A stretch of DNA of 41,592 nucleotides from a cf. Phormidesmis sp. LEGE 11477 (GTDB taxonomy: Bacteria > Cyanobacteriota > Cyanobacteriia > Phormidesmidales > Phormidesmidaceae): NCBI RefSeq assembly GCF_015207105.1, contig NZ_JADEXO010000047.1:1-41592 (forward strand). The letters run 5' to 3'. Of the stretch, positions 1 to 7,474 are shown in pieces; position 1 is the stretch's first letter; every line of letters begins with the position of its first letter. The position numbers and the translations under genes were made by a program. A model generated the notes under the pieces. That model ran no database searches. It was given only the letters and a program-made list of their open reading frames with translations, and was not told where the DNA came from.

Positions 1-58
1 CCTCTAGGACGACTTTGGCCTTAAATTCGCTGCTGTAGTTTCTTTGCTTGTTTGCCAT
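1..58 (-). CDS. IS3-family transposase OrfA, N-terminal fragment
   Basis: The minus strand from the ATG at 58 reads MANKQRNYSSEFKAKVVLE and then leaves the window. This is the typical opening of IS3-family OrfA proteins (HTH_Tnp_1, KRxYSxEFKxxVVxE pattern), the helix-turn-helix part that binds the element's ends. In a complete element OrfA is followed by OrfB (DDE catalytic domain), usually made as OrfAB by -1 frameshifting. Only 19 codons are visible, so nothing can be said about whether the element is active. Confidence 0.75.
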   Translation of the reverse strand, partial: MANKQRNYSSEFKAKVVLE

Positions 59-126
59 GATGCTTGCCCCCTATGGACTCTAGATTACTCTCTCTAGCTG
101 CTGTCCTAAATTTGGGGGTCACTACA
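1..126 (-). mobile_element. End of an IS3-family insertion sequence (partial, runs off the window)
   Basis: Read on the minus strand from 126, the DNA starts TGTAGTGACCCCCAAATTT, which has the TG start and GACCCC-type core seen in terminal inverted repeats of the IS3 family (IS3/IS150 groups). About 45 bp further in lies the start of an OrfA-like transposase gene. The element therefore ends at 126. The coding sequence of a LysR regulator begins abruptly at 127, so the insertion removed the front of that gene. The rest of the element lies upstream of the window, so the other terminal repeat and the target duplication cannot be checked. The family call rests on the terminus plus 19 residues of OrfA. 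Confidence 0.8.
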
Positions 127-609
127 GATCGTCTTGCGATCGCCCTACCGACTGCCCATCCCCTAGCAAAACAGAACGATACAACGTTGTCTGATTTGGC
201 AAGCGAACCCTTCGTTATGTGGCCAGCGGTAGAAGGTCGAGGCTTCCATCACCGAGTCATTCAACTGTGTACGGCAGATGGATTTGTGCCCAAGGTGGTT
301 CAAGAGGCGCATCAGATGCACGGTGTGCTTGCCCTAGTTGCCGTCGAGATTGGCGTGGCGATTGTCCCGGCAAGTATGACAGGCTTTCGCGCGGAAGAGA
401 TTGTCTACTATCCTCTCGATGCAGAGAGTACGGGTTTTACGCTGTTCCTCTGCCATCGCGATGAGCCGCTCAGTGCAACAGCGCAGAACTTTATGCAGTT
501 GTCTCACGATAGTCAAAAGCTATCGCACGAGCATAAAAGTGGTATTGGACAAATCGCTATAGAGATTTTACCTTTTTACTCAAGGAGACAAGGAGGTAAA
601 AGTGATTGA
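127..609 (+). pseudogene. LysR-type regulator, effector-binding half only, truncated by the IS
   Basis: From 127 the frame encodes the C-terminal half of a LysR-type regulator. It starts at the 'DRLAIALPTAHPLA' strand, continues through 'LSDLASEPFVMWP' and the second subdomain around 'GVLALVAVEIGVAIVPASM', and ends at 609. LysR regulators are about 300 residues, with an N-terminal winged HTH in the first 60 to 90. Here the HTH, linker and first part of the co-inducer domain are absent. The frame stays open backwards to a TTG at 64, but those 21 codons are IS terminus, so the 181-residue frame is a chimera. It cannot bind DNA as a normal LysR. The end overlaps the start of the SDR gene by 8 bases, suggesting they were co-transcribed. 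Effector unknown. Confidence 0.8.
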
Positions 610-1498
610 CTTTAAGGGGAGAGTGGCTATTGTTACCGGAGCCGGACGGGGCTTGGGTTTTGCTTATGCTGAGCTTCTTGCGCAGTGCGGTGCTTGTGTC
701 ATCGTTCACGATATTGGTGCTGACGGTGATGGTGATGGCCGCGACCACTCTGTTGCTGAATCCGCCGCAGAACGGCTTCGCAAGCAAGGGTTGGAAGCTA
801 AGGCAGCGAGTAGGCCAATCGAAAGTAGAGAGGACTGCCGAACGCTTATTGAGACCACCCTATCAGCGTACGGTCATCTCGACATTCTCATTCACAACGC
901 TGGCTGGGTTGGTTATCAGGAGATTGAAGCGATCTCAGAAGGTGCTTTTGACCACATGATGAATGTTGCTGTCAAAGCACCGCTATGGCTGGTTCAAGCA
1001 GCATGGCCGCACATGAAGACAACAGCGTATGGACGTATCGTACTCACAACCTCTGACCGGGCGCTCTATCCACAATATGTCCAGAAAGGTCTTGCTAGCT
1101 ATGCTGCTGCCAAGATGGGTGCAATTGGATTAGTCAATGTACTAGCTGCTGAAGGACAGCCTTATAACATCATAGTGAATGCCGTTTCGCCAGTGGCTAA
1201 AACGCGCATGTGGGGTGTAGATGGCGAGCCTGACGAACTGCGACCCTCTGAGGTCGCACCCGGTGTTGCTTATCTGGTATCCGAAGATTGTTGTGCAACT
1301 GGCTGGGTACTACGCGCTAGTAACGGGCAATTTCATGCTGTCAAGCAGGTAGAAGCTGGTGGCGTAGACTATCCACGCGATCTTAATGCGGTGCGTTGTA
1401 CAACAGTAGAAGAGGTTGCGCAACAATGGCCCCGCATCGTCGTTGAACAGAGGGAGACCCGTCACGATAGTTCGCATCTTTCTAAAAACTCTGCTTGA
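602..1498 (+). CDS. SDR-family oxidoreductase, resembling hydroxyacyl-CoA dehydrogenase-type SDRs
   Basis: Classical short-chain dehydrogenase with a Rossmann fold binding NAD(P). The coenzyme motif TGAGRGLG is at residues 12-19, the NAG motif at 99-101, and the catalytic residues Ser151, Tyr167 and Lys171 lie in TTSD...SYAAAK. The opening 'GRVAIVTGAGRGLGFAYAELLA' and the Asp/Gly-rich loop after strand 2 resemble the (3R)-hydroxyacyl-CoA dehydrogenase domain of MFE-2-like enzymes. The long C-terminal tail (to residue 298) is also seen there, so an acyl-CoA or fatty-acid substrate is possible but not shown. The start is the GTG at 602, preceded by an almost perfect AAGGAGGT at 589-596. It overlaps the broken LysR frame. 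Cytosolic. Confidence 0.85.
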   Translation: MIDFKGRVAIVTGAGRGLGFAYAELLAQCGACVIVHDIGADGDGDGRDHSVAESAAERLRKQGLEAKAASRPIESREDCRTLIETTLSAYGHLDILIHNAGWVGYQEIEAISEGAFDHMMNVAVKAPLWLVQAAWPHMKTTAYGRIVLTTSDRALYPQYVQKGLASYAAAKMGAIGLVNVLAAEGQPYNIIVNAVSPVAKTRMWGVDGEPDELRPSEVAPGVAYLVSEDCCATGWVLRASNGQFHAVKQVEAGGVDYPRDLNAVRCTTVEEVAQQWPRIVVEQRETRHDSSHLSKNSA

Positions 1499-1566
1499 AA
1501 CTTTCTGACAGTTGTTGTGCCTTTCTAAATGGTCTGGGTTTGATTGTTGCTCTCTTTTGTTGAGGC

Positions 1567-1595
1567 TGCCTAGTTGCGCCGCAGACAGCTAGGCA
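1567..1595. terminator. Hairpin between convergent SDR and proline dehydrogenase genes
   Basis: TGCCTAG at 1567-1573 pairs with CTAGGCA at 1589-1595 across a 15-base loop, overlapping the stop codon of the minus-strand gene. The position between two convergent genes suits a shared terminator. There is no clear T tract, so efficiency is uncertain. Confidence 0.35.
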
Positions 1596-2551
1596 ACCGT
1601 AGGTAGCAATGCTGCCTTGTTTACCAGATCAGTCACAGCTTGGTAGAGATTGGGAGGATGCTCGGCCAGCCGATTGCATAGGTATAGATGCCACTCCTTA
1701 CCATAAGGGAGATAGATTCGAGTGCGATAGCCACGCTGGTGCATCGTGTCTAGCCGTTCCAAGGTGACACCTCTAAGCATCTCAAATTCAATGCTGCGAG
1801 TAGCTAGTGCCTGGTTTTGAATGAGCTGATGAGCGTAATCCAATATGTCAGAATCGTGGGTTGCAATCGAGCAAGCATGTCCGCTTTCTATAAGCAATTC
1901 CATCTGCTGTCGATAGGCCACATCGAGCGCTGCTCCCCTCGAATAGACGAGAGTCGAAGGTGCTTCGTAAGCGCCTTTTACCAAGCGAATCTTGCCCGGT
2001 CTTTGCATGACCACCGTTAAATCTTCTGATGTTCTGTATAAATAAGCTTGCAAGGTGATACCCACGTTCGAGAACTGCTCGCATAGTCTGTTATGGATAT
2101 CTAAAATCAGCGTAGTTCGGTCAGCGCCTTCCATGCTGATCATCATCTCTAATCCTGCTTCGTGAGCAGTTCGAGCAAGAATGAGAGCGTTTTTATAGGC
2201 AAGTTCTGGATCAATTACTAGACCAATATGAGATAAATCTAACGAGATAGATGCATCAAGTCCTTTGTGCGTGATCGCACGAATTACGTTGAGAAATTCC
2301 TGAGTTGCCTGCGCTGCTGTGACTTCATCGCGAGTACTTTCGCCCATAAAGTCGATGGTGACCGCATGGCCCTGCTGATTAGTGGCGGCACCGGTCTGCA
2401 CACATTCATCTAACGTCTCACCGCCAATGAAACGCATAGCGGCTTGTAGACCTGCTTGATATAGCGGTGGGTGCTGAAGCACATAGGCTTTAATCGATTC
2501 ATCTAGGGCGAGATGCCGCAGCGCTTCAGCTGCCTCAAATTCAACACTCAT
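1589..2551 (-). CDS. putA: Proline dehydrogenase (monofunctional PRODH)
   Basis: FAD-dependent enzyme oxidising L-proline to pyrroline-5-carboxylate, a (beta-alpha)8 barrel, normally peripheral to the membrane and passing electrons to quinone. Seen: 'IRLVKGAYEAP' on the strand carrying the FAD-contacting lysine, 'SIATHDSDILDYA', and near the C terminus 'RGYRTRIYLPYGKEWHLYLC', which holds the RxxRxYxPYG signature whose arginines bind the proline carboxylate. About 320 residues matches monofunctional PRODH; no aldehyde dehydrogenase (P5CDH) domain is fused and none is next to it. The ATG at 2551 is preferred over the GTG at 2563 because GGAG lies 6 bases before it. The gene faces the SDR gene and has its own upstream region. 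Family assignment is firm; the symbol putA is used loosely because the bifunctional protein bears that name. Confidence 0.88.
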   Translation of the reverse strand: MSVEFEAAEALRHLALDESIKAYVLQHPPLYQAGLQAAMRFIGGETLDECVQTGAATNQQGHAVTIDFMGESTRDEVTAAQATQEFLNVIRAITHKGLDASISLDLSHIGLVIDPELAYKNALILARTAHEAGLEMMISMEGADRTTLILDIHNRLCEQFSNVGITLQAYLYRTSEDLTVVMQRPGKIRLVKGAYEAPSTLVYSRGAALDVAYRQQMELLIESGHACSIATHDSDILDYAHQLIQNQALATRSIEFEMLRGVTLERLDTMHQRGYRTRIYLPYGKEWHLYLCNRLAEHPPNLYQAVTDLVNKAALLPTVA

Positions 2552-3451
2552 AAGATTCTCCACTCTTCTCTACGAGTTTATGAGAACGTAGACAGTTATG
2601 CACTGAAGACGTGTGGTCGATTATCTAGGATAGGGACGATTTGAAACAGAAACCGAATGGAGCAAGCTTTGAGAAGAGACCAAGCCACTATTGGCAGGCT
2701 TTTAAGTAGTACGTGTGATCGTTCCGAAAATCTTCCCTTCTGACACTTCTAACCTATTGCCAAGCCCAAAGCATGAAACGCAGGTATATTCTACTTTTTC
2801 AGCTTCGTATCATGTCTTACAGTTGATGGCTTATACGAGTTTTGAGACAATCCTGTGAAAGAGGGCAATAAGCCGTTCTGGAGCAGCAGGCAGCTCGCTA
2901 CTGTACTAAGGAATCGAAAACGGCTGAGGGCGATCGGTATGTAAGGCAATTCGAGTCGGTTGTATGAGCTGTAGGCATTTGGCTACTGTTTCAGCCGTTA
3001 GTGCCACACTGCATTACTGGCAGCGGCTAGATCTAACACAGCAGTCAGAACCAGGGCGGTCGCACTGAGGTGAAGCAGGGGGCAATCGCAATACATCTCC
3101 TCAAGCCTTTACATAAACGAGTATGAATAAGAGTGAGTATAAAAAATCCAAGCGCTATGTACACCGATGTAGTTGTAGTGGTGGCGATCACACTGTAGAT
3201 GGAATAGAGCACTAGCGATCGCACTGAGAATGGAGATCACATTGAAAGGAGTAATCAACCTCTCAGCTAACTACCCTACTCATTGCTATGTGTAGAGGAA
3301 AAGGCAAAACGATGAGCACTGATTGAGTCGAAAAAGAGGGGGGGCGATCGCGCCTAGGAAGACGCAGCAGCAATCACATCAAACGCAACGGACAAGCAGC
3401 TCGACCAAACGATGTGAGTGTCTTGCAGGATGGGTAGCTTGCTAAGGCAAT
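2552..3451. other. 900-bp non-coding stretch with HIP1-like sites and one copy of a direct repeat
   Basis: No open frame with coding character was found on either strand. The stretch contains the first copy of a 160-bp repeat (2870-3027), several degenerate GCGATCGC-like sites, one exact GCGATCGC near 3343, and 'GATCACA' motifs near 3187 and 3234. The upstream region of the proline dehydrogenase gene lies at 2552-2650, but no clear promoter boxes could be picked. Confidence 0.5.
2870..3027 (+). repeat. Diverged direct repeat, copy 1
   Basis: Starts AAGCCGTTCTGGAGCAGCAG and ends near CAGCGGC. It aligns over its whole length with 4062-4221 with scattered substitutions and small indels. Shared blocks include GATTCGAGTCGGTTGTA-like and CTACTGTTTCAGCCGT sequences. 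The frame that is open in copy 2 is disrupted here. Confidence 0.75.
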
Positions 3452-3877
3452 TTAACTAGCCCGCTGCTCTAGTACGTCTACACGACCCCCAATAGAAAGG
3501 ATTGCGGCAAGCGCTTCCCTCTGTGTCTGTCTGTCTGCTCTGCCTTCTTCAATCAGCACCTGTATCTGCTGCGATTGGTCATTAACAGTAGCTTCTAGTC
3601 TGGTAATACTCTCTGTATTACTGGCTATCTGTCGCTGGTTCGCTTCTATCTGCGCTGTATTACTCGCTATCTGTTGTTGATTCGCCTCTATCTGCTCAGC
3701 ATTAACCAGTGATTGAGCTACTAACGTTTCTAAAGCCGACTCTAACCGTTCTAGCCGTTCGTAGTTTGCAAATGCTTGTTGAGTAGCCGGTCTAATAAAT
3801 TCAGACACTAAAACATCGATAGTACCGCTCAGTTGCTCTACTACCCTTTCTAGTCGCCCTAGCCGTTCATCTGACAT
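3452..3877 (-). CDS. Coiled-coil protein of unknown function with QIxxNxxxI repeats
   Basis: A 141-residue protein, strongly helical and without signal peptide or membrane segment. Residues about 1-60 carry Leu/Val heptads ('ERLGRLERVVEQLSGTIDVL', 'ERLERLESALETLV'). Residues about 60-95 hold repeated 'QIEANQxQIASNT' units, with asparagine recurring at a fixed place inside the heptads. This pattern is typical of trimeric coiled coils with buried asparagines. Proteins of this type are common and uncharacterised in cyanobacteria. The gene stands alone between non-coding repeats. No enzymatic motif. Could be a structural or adaptor protein; no function is claimed. Confidence 0.75.
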   Translation of the reverse strand: MSDERLGRLERVVEQLSGTIDVLVSEFIRPATQQAFANYERLERLESALETLVAQSLVNAEQIEANQQQIASNTAQIEANQRQIASNTESITRLEATVNDQSQQIQVLIEEGRADRQTQREALAAILSIGGRVDVLEQRAS

Positions 3878-4061
3878 CGTTACTTCCAGTGTCTAACGCT
3901 ATTCTACATCACGCCAATTTCTCAAGCCAGTTGCTCGATCGCCAGCTTAGTAAAGCCGCTCACCTCTATAACGGTGAAAAGCTTAAAAGACCGATGCAGC
4001 CAGATTCAGAGCCGCACCTCCAGAAGGAACGGGAGCGATCGCACCCGAGAAAGAAAGCAAC

Positions 4062-4221
4062 AAGCCGTTCTGGAGCAGCAGTGCCGCTCGCTACTGTACA
4101 AAGGAGTTGAAAACCGCTGAGGTCGATCGGTATCTACGGCGATTCGAGTCGGTTGTACGTGCTTTAGGCATCCGACTACTGTTTCAGCCGTCTGATGCCG
4201 TACTGCATGACTAGCAGCGGC
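4062..4221 (+). repeat. Diverged direct repeat, copy 2
   Basis: Second copy of the sequence at 2870-3027, 160 bp. In this copy one frame (reading KPFWSSSAARYC... to a stop at 4212-4214) is open throughout and extends back about 20 more codons, but has no start codon. The copy ends just inside the decayed recombinase tail, so the repeat may be a piece of a lost mobile element. Confidence 0.75.
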
Positions 4222-4378
4222 GCGAGCACGAGGACGCAAAAGGGACAGGAAGAAAAGTATTACTGAAGGACAGATGCTAGAAGCAAGGCGTCTGGCTGAA
4301 GAGGGTAAGCTGAGCATTACAAATATATGTGCAAAGGTAGGTATCAGTCGTGCCAGCTACTATCGGTTGATCGCATAG
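4211..4378 (+). pseudogene. C-terminal HTH tail of a serine recombinase (resolvase/invertase), remnant
   Basis: The frame opens after a stop at 4208-4210. It reads an Arg/Lys-rich linker (RARGRKRDRKKSIT) and then a helix-turn-helix: 'EARRLAEEGKLSITNICA' followed by 'KVGISRASYYRLIA' and a stop at 4376. This is the classic end of serine recombinases of the resolvase/invertase type (HTH_7: xxLAxxGxSxxxIAxxLGISRxTxYRxL). The catalytic N-terminal domain with its active serine is not upstream in any frame, so this is a decayed fragment. It abuts the 160-bp repeat, suggesting that both derive from one lost mobile element. Confidence 0.7.
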
Positions 4379-4416
4379 TATGTCTACATAGATCTAAAGC
4401 TAAAGAAACCACAGCG

Positions 4417-4827
4417 ATGACACACCTGAATCGACTGGCTAACCTCACAACAGAGCAAGAGCAGCTCATTTGGCAAGAGTTTCAAAGGCGTACCCTGTCG
4501 AACTTATTTCGGCCTACGAAAGACAACGAACATCAGCTCAGTATTAGGGACTTGATGACTATCTGCTGTGAATATGTTGACCACGATAATGCAGCTATCG
4601 ATGTCATTGGCAATAGCTACTCACAGATGGATAAGAAAGCCTTTAAGCAAATGATGGAAGAAGTCCACGGAACCCACTTGCTGATTCCTTTAGCAGGTAG
4701 CAAAACTCAGCTAAGAGCAGTTACGTCTGATAGAGATAATGCCGTCTTCGTCTTGATTAAAGAATTGCAGAAGAAGCGGTTTAGGCTTGTTAACTACATA
4801 GTACGATCAAAGAAAGCTGCTGCATAA
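4417..4827 (+). CDS. Hypothetical protein, 136 residues
   Basis: Starts at the ATG at 4417 (MTHLNRLANLTTEQEQ). An earlier ATG in the same frame at 4327 lies inside the recombinase remnant and is unlikely to be used. The protein is soluble, mixed alpha/beta in appearance, rich in Asp and Lys, with a basic end (RSKKAAA). No signal peptide, membrane segment or recognised domain. There is no strong ribosome binding site upstream. It is followed by about 230 bp without a gene. Confidence 0.55.
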   Translation: MTHLNRLANLTTEQEQLIWQEFQRRTLSNLFRPTKDNEHQLSIRDLMTICCEYVDHDNAAIDVIGNSYSQMDKKAFKQMMEEVHGTHLLIPLAGSKTQLRAVTSDRDNAVFVLIKELQKKRFRLVNYIVRSKKAAA

Positions 4828-5058
4828 AAGATTATTCACGACAGGCAAACGATAGCTACCCACTCCAACTATCTCTATCGATTAAACGTTTTGAAAATGT
4901 GATTTGAGACATCAAAGGACGCATGGTTTGGAAGGTCTATATTTGTAGACGGCTGGACAGGCAAATGATGATGCATTATGTGAAGAAACAGTATAGATAC
5001 GACATGATATACTCCATCTTTAAGTACATGAGTATTGCCTAACACCTCAGCCGCTGTT

Positions 5059-5646
5059 ATGAGAATCAAGATCTATCCACCGTCTCCTAACATTGAATTT
5101 GTGCCTAATGGAATATTGGGAGCTTTAGCGATCGAGCCAGAGGTAGCCTTGTGTGCACTCTTCGTTTCTCAAACGTCAAAGAAAAAACAAGAAGAAGAGA
5201 TTCGTGGAGAAGATTTCTTTGCTGGGTCTATTAATGAGCTTGTAAACGAGTTAGACGCATTCGGTGACGTTATCGGTCCACACCAGTGTTGTATCCTGAT
5301 AACGTCACCTCTCTCTAATTCTTTAGAACTTACCTGTACAGTTTTCTCGGTTGATGATTCATCTCTATATATCAGAGCACTGTCTAGAATATGCACAGAT
5401 ATCCCTATCGCTTGGACTACACTCTTGAAGCCTCGAAAATGTGATTCCTTAGATGACTACCGTAAGATGAAGCACAGTGATTGGATTAGTTGGATTGAGA
5501 ATGATCTCTCAGGTCAAGGAATAAACGCAACATTGAATTATCTGATAGGAGAAGGATACAAACACCGTGGAGAGCTAGCAGGAATCTGGGGTACGATAGC
5601 TGATGCATTCACAAGTGAAGAATGGCCACCTCTAGAAGAGCCATAG
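5059..5646 (+). CDS. Hypothetical protein, about 195 residues
   Basis: Start chosen at the ATG at 5059 (MRIKIYPPSPNIEF); a TTG at 5035 would add 8 residues. The codon pattern is convincing throughout and the protein is acidic and soluble, with beta-rich first two thirds (ILITSPLSN, LELTCTVFSV) and a C-terminal helical part (WISWIENDL...ATLNYLIGEGYKHRGEL). No catalytic motif or known domain recognised. It stands alone. An AT-rich TGATATACT at 5007-5015 could be a -10 region. Might be an immunity- or plasmid-type orphan; no function assigned. Confidence 0.6.
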   Translation: MRIKIYPPSPNIEFVPNGILGALAIEPEVALCALFVSQTSKKKQEEEIRGEDFFAGSINELVNELDAFGDVIGPHQCCILITSPLSNSLELTCTVFSVDDSSLYIRALSRICTDIPIAWTTLLKPRKCDSLDDYRKMKHSDWISWIENDLSGQGINATLNYLIGEGYKHRGELAGIWGTIADAFTSEEWPPLEEP

Positions 5647-6310
5647 CTAACTGCACTATCCTTTTCTTCCTACCATAGCTGTCATTAGCAATAAACCTGC
5701 CCCAAATCACTCGTTGCCACCTGTACCAATGCCAGGAACCAGCATAGACCTTACTATCATTCTCGCCTTCGCTCTTCTGGCTTCAAAGCTCAAGTAGACA
5801 GACTATGCCCCTTCGTATACAACAAGGGGGCACAACACTTTTCCTTCAAAAGGTGCGGGCGATCGCTCAGCAGTGAAGCAACTAACATCCTGCCACAATC
5901 TCCTATACTAGCCGACTCACTTCCGGTAACGGTACGTGGACAGCAGGGTTGGATAGGGCAGTAGAGCTAGGGGTGATCGCTCTGCACTGAGTTAGATTGA
6001 CCAAAGGGGCGGTAGATATAGAGCAGCTCTACTAGGCGTTATTTTCAGATTCTATATAGAATGCGAATATATGCAATAGCGGCAGACGGTAGGGGTGATC
6101 ACGTGCTAGCAAATGTGATTATAGGTAATCACGTCATCGCAGCGGCTCAGTAGACAAACGCTAGTAGCAATTACACACGCTTTAGTGCTTCCACCCCTTC
6201 AGCCCGAGCAGTGACGACAGGCAGAGCACTCTAACTACAGCGGCGAACAGAAAGCTAAGACAGGGTAGGGCGCGATCGCTTCGACAAGGGTAACCAGCCT
6301 TCAGCTCAGA
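5647..6310. other. 660-bp non-coding stretch with HIP1 sites and a dispersed repeat
   Basis: Contains two GCGATCGC sites (near 5869 and 6272) and the first member of the dispersed repeat family (6091-6225). A 47-codon open frame just after 5647 encodes a proline-rich piece and a hydrophobic end (LTIILAFALLASKLK), but it lacks a credible start and is not called. Confidence 0.5.
6091..6225. repeat. Dispersed repeat family, member a
   Basis: Core GTGATTA (6115-6121) and its inverse TAATCAC (6126-6132), followed by GTCATCGCAG, CGCTAGTAGCAATTACACA and a CTTCAGCCCGAGCAGTGAC-like segment. The same succession of blocks is found at 14069-14200 and, less well kept, at 12462-12545; the core resembles those at 8123-8180 and 12574-12634. 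Confidence 0.65.
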
Positions 6311-6523
6311 CTATTCCTTATCCGTCGAGTAGACTATCAAATCGCTAGGACCACAGTTCAAGGCTAGGCAAAGCCTATCTAGCAATCCACCATCCACACG
6401 CGGCATATCATCGCGCTGCTTCAATTTGCTGACGCTGGTCTCGTGTAAGCCGATCTGTCCGGCTAGGGCTCGGTTAGTAATGTTCCTATCAGCCATCACC
6501 TGACGCAATCGCCACTGAATCAT
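6311..6523 (-). CDS. Xre/Cro-type HTH regulator (HTH_26-like)
   Basis: A single helix-turn-helix protein of about 70 residues: MIQWRLRQVMADRNITNRALA, then 'GLHETSVSKLKQ' as recognition helix, ending 'LDRLCLALNCGPSDLIVYS'. This is the usual layout of small Cro/C1 proteins of the HTH_26 type, which start 'MIRWRLREVMAERG'. The ATG at 6523 is preferred to the GTG at 6544 for that reason. It is transcribed away from the three-gene operon beginning at 6643, and the intervening DNA carries inverted and direct repeats. It likely represses its own gene and the operon. Such pairings are typical of plasmid toxin-antitoxin or phage control modules. Confidence 0.85.
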   Translation of the reverse strand: MIQWRLRQVMADRNITNRALAGQIGLHETSVSKLKQRDDMPRVDGGLLDRLCLALNCGPSDLIVYSTDKE

Positions 6524-6559
6524 ACGAACAACCGCTAAAGTCACCGCTTATTCTACAAC

Positions 6560-6611
6560 AACGCTTAATATATAAACTTAGACGCTATATGTTAAGCGTT
6601 TAACGCTATAT
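6560..6611. promoter_or_regulatory. Candidate operator between divergent xre and the 6643 operon
   Basis: A perfect 9-bp inverted repeat, AACGCTTAA at 6560-6568 and TTAAGCGTT at 6592-6600. A direct repeat of ACGCTATAT occurs at 6582-6590 and 6603-6611, start to start 21 bp, about two helical turns. The AT-rich setting (TAATATATAAA) suits overlapping divergent promoters. Probable binding sites of the adjacent Xre protein. Confidence 0.6.
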
Positions 6612-6642
6612 TACAGCTATAGAATCATAGGAGACTTTCACG

Positions 6643-7002
6643 GTGAGCAGACCTTCTCAGAATCCACGGCAGGTACCGCCACTAGAAGCACTTTGGCGCG
6701 GCTTAACCGCTGAAGATGTCGCTATTCTTCAAGCCGCACTCGACTACTTTGATGGTAGTTACAATAGTTTGACAGAAAGACTTCAGCAGCTTGGGGCGAC
6801 TCAGCGCGTATATGCTGCTGTCAACGGCACCGCGAAGTCGATTTTGGGTAAGTCTCGTACTGATGTAGATACCTGGAACGTTGAAGAGATGGAAACCTGG
6901 GGAGATGGCTATCAGGGTACGATAGAGGCGATGGCGCTATACACTGCTATCAACGAACAACTAGCTGTCCTAGCAACGCGCAGAGGCTTTAGTGATGCCT
7001 AA
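6643..7002 (+). CDS. Hypothetical protein, first gene of an Xre-controlled operon
   Basis: GTG start at 6643 with AGGAG at 6629-6633. A soluble 119-residue protein, mostly helical after a Pro-rich first 15 residues. It includes 'LTAEDVAILQAALDYFDGSYNSLTERL' and a Trp-containing stretch 'TWNVEEMETWGDGYQG'. No known domain or catalytic motif recognised. The stop overlaps the start of the next gene by 8 bases, implying translational coupling. Its place beside a divergent Xre regulator with an operator-like spacer suggests a small regulated module, but nothing visible shows toxin or antitoxin activity. Confidence 0.7.
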   Translation: MSRPSQNPRQVPPLEALWRGLTAEDVAILQAALDYFDGSYNSLTERLQQLGATQRVYAAVNGTAKSILGKSRTDVDTWNVEEMETWGDGYQGTIEAMALYTAINEQLAVLATRRGFSDA

Positions 7003-7468
7003 CCTGTTTGACCAACTCTATTCAACCATTGACTACGAGCAAGGAATCACGCCCTGGGACGTGGTTGAAACAGCCATAGCGCACGGCTGTACGCCTTGGT
7101 ATGACCCCCGCTTTGTAAAAGGCTGCTATGAGTTACTCTTTGCTTGCTTTCAAAACACAGCTCACTGGCTGAAGGGACAGTACTACGCTCAGGTAGTGAT
7201 TGGACAGATGCCACCGGGCATTGATGAAGACCTATTGGCAGTAGCCACGGCTCTAGTTCACGGGCAATTGCCTGCGGTCGAATCTTGGAATGCCGGTAAT
7301 CCTTACGCCTCTAGGTGGCCTGCTGTCACTACAGAATACTGTTATCCCTGGAATGGCAAGATGCTACGTTGGACAATAGAAGAGAAAGCTAACAGGCGGC
7401 TATCACGGCGACTCAAGCTCAAGGCCAGTGGATACCAAAGTCCTCGCCGCCAGATCTACTTTCGGTAG
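6995..7468 (+). CDS. Hypothetical protein, second gene of the operon
   Basis: ATG at 6995 (a GTG directly before it at 6992 is equally possible); the start lies inside the end of the previous gene. 157 residues, soluble and aromatic-rich (several Trp, Tyr), for example 'ITPWDVVETAIAHGCTPWYD' and 'YCYPWNGKMLRWTIEEKANRR', with a strongly basic C terminus (RRLSRRLKLKASGYQSPRRQ). No family recognised. The TAG at 7466 is followed in the same frame by 59 more sense codons, so either a separate small gene begins there or this gene carries a nonsense codon. Confidence 0.65.
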   Translation: MPNLFDQLYSTIDYEQGITPWDVVETAIAHGCTPWYDPRFVKGCYELLFACFQNTAHWLKGQYYAQVVIGQMPPGIDEDLLAVATALVHGQLPAVESWNAGNPYASRWPAVTTEYCYPWNGKMLRWTIEEKANRRLSRRLKLKASGYQSPRRQIYFR

Positions 7469-7474
7469 GCTGCT

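Noticed and set aside
4327-4416. Extended N terminus for the 4417 gene from an ATG at 4327
   Set aside because: The region encodes the recombinase HTH tail in another frame, and the extra 30 codons have no coding character.
5656-5799. 47-codon frame with a proline-rich part and hydrophobic end
   Set aside because: No credible start codon or ribosome binding site; could be chance or a remnant.
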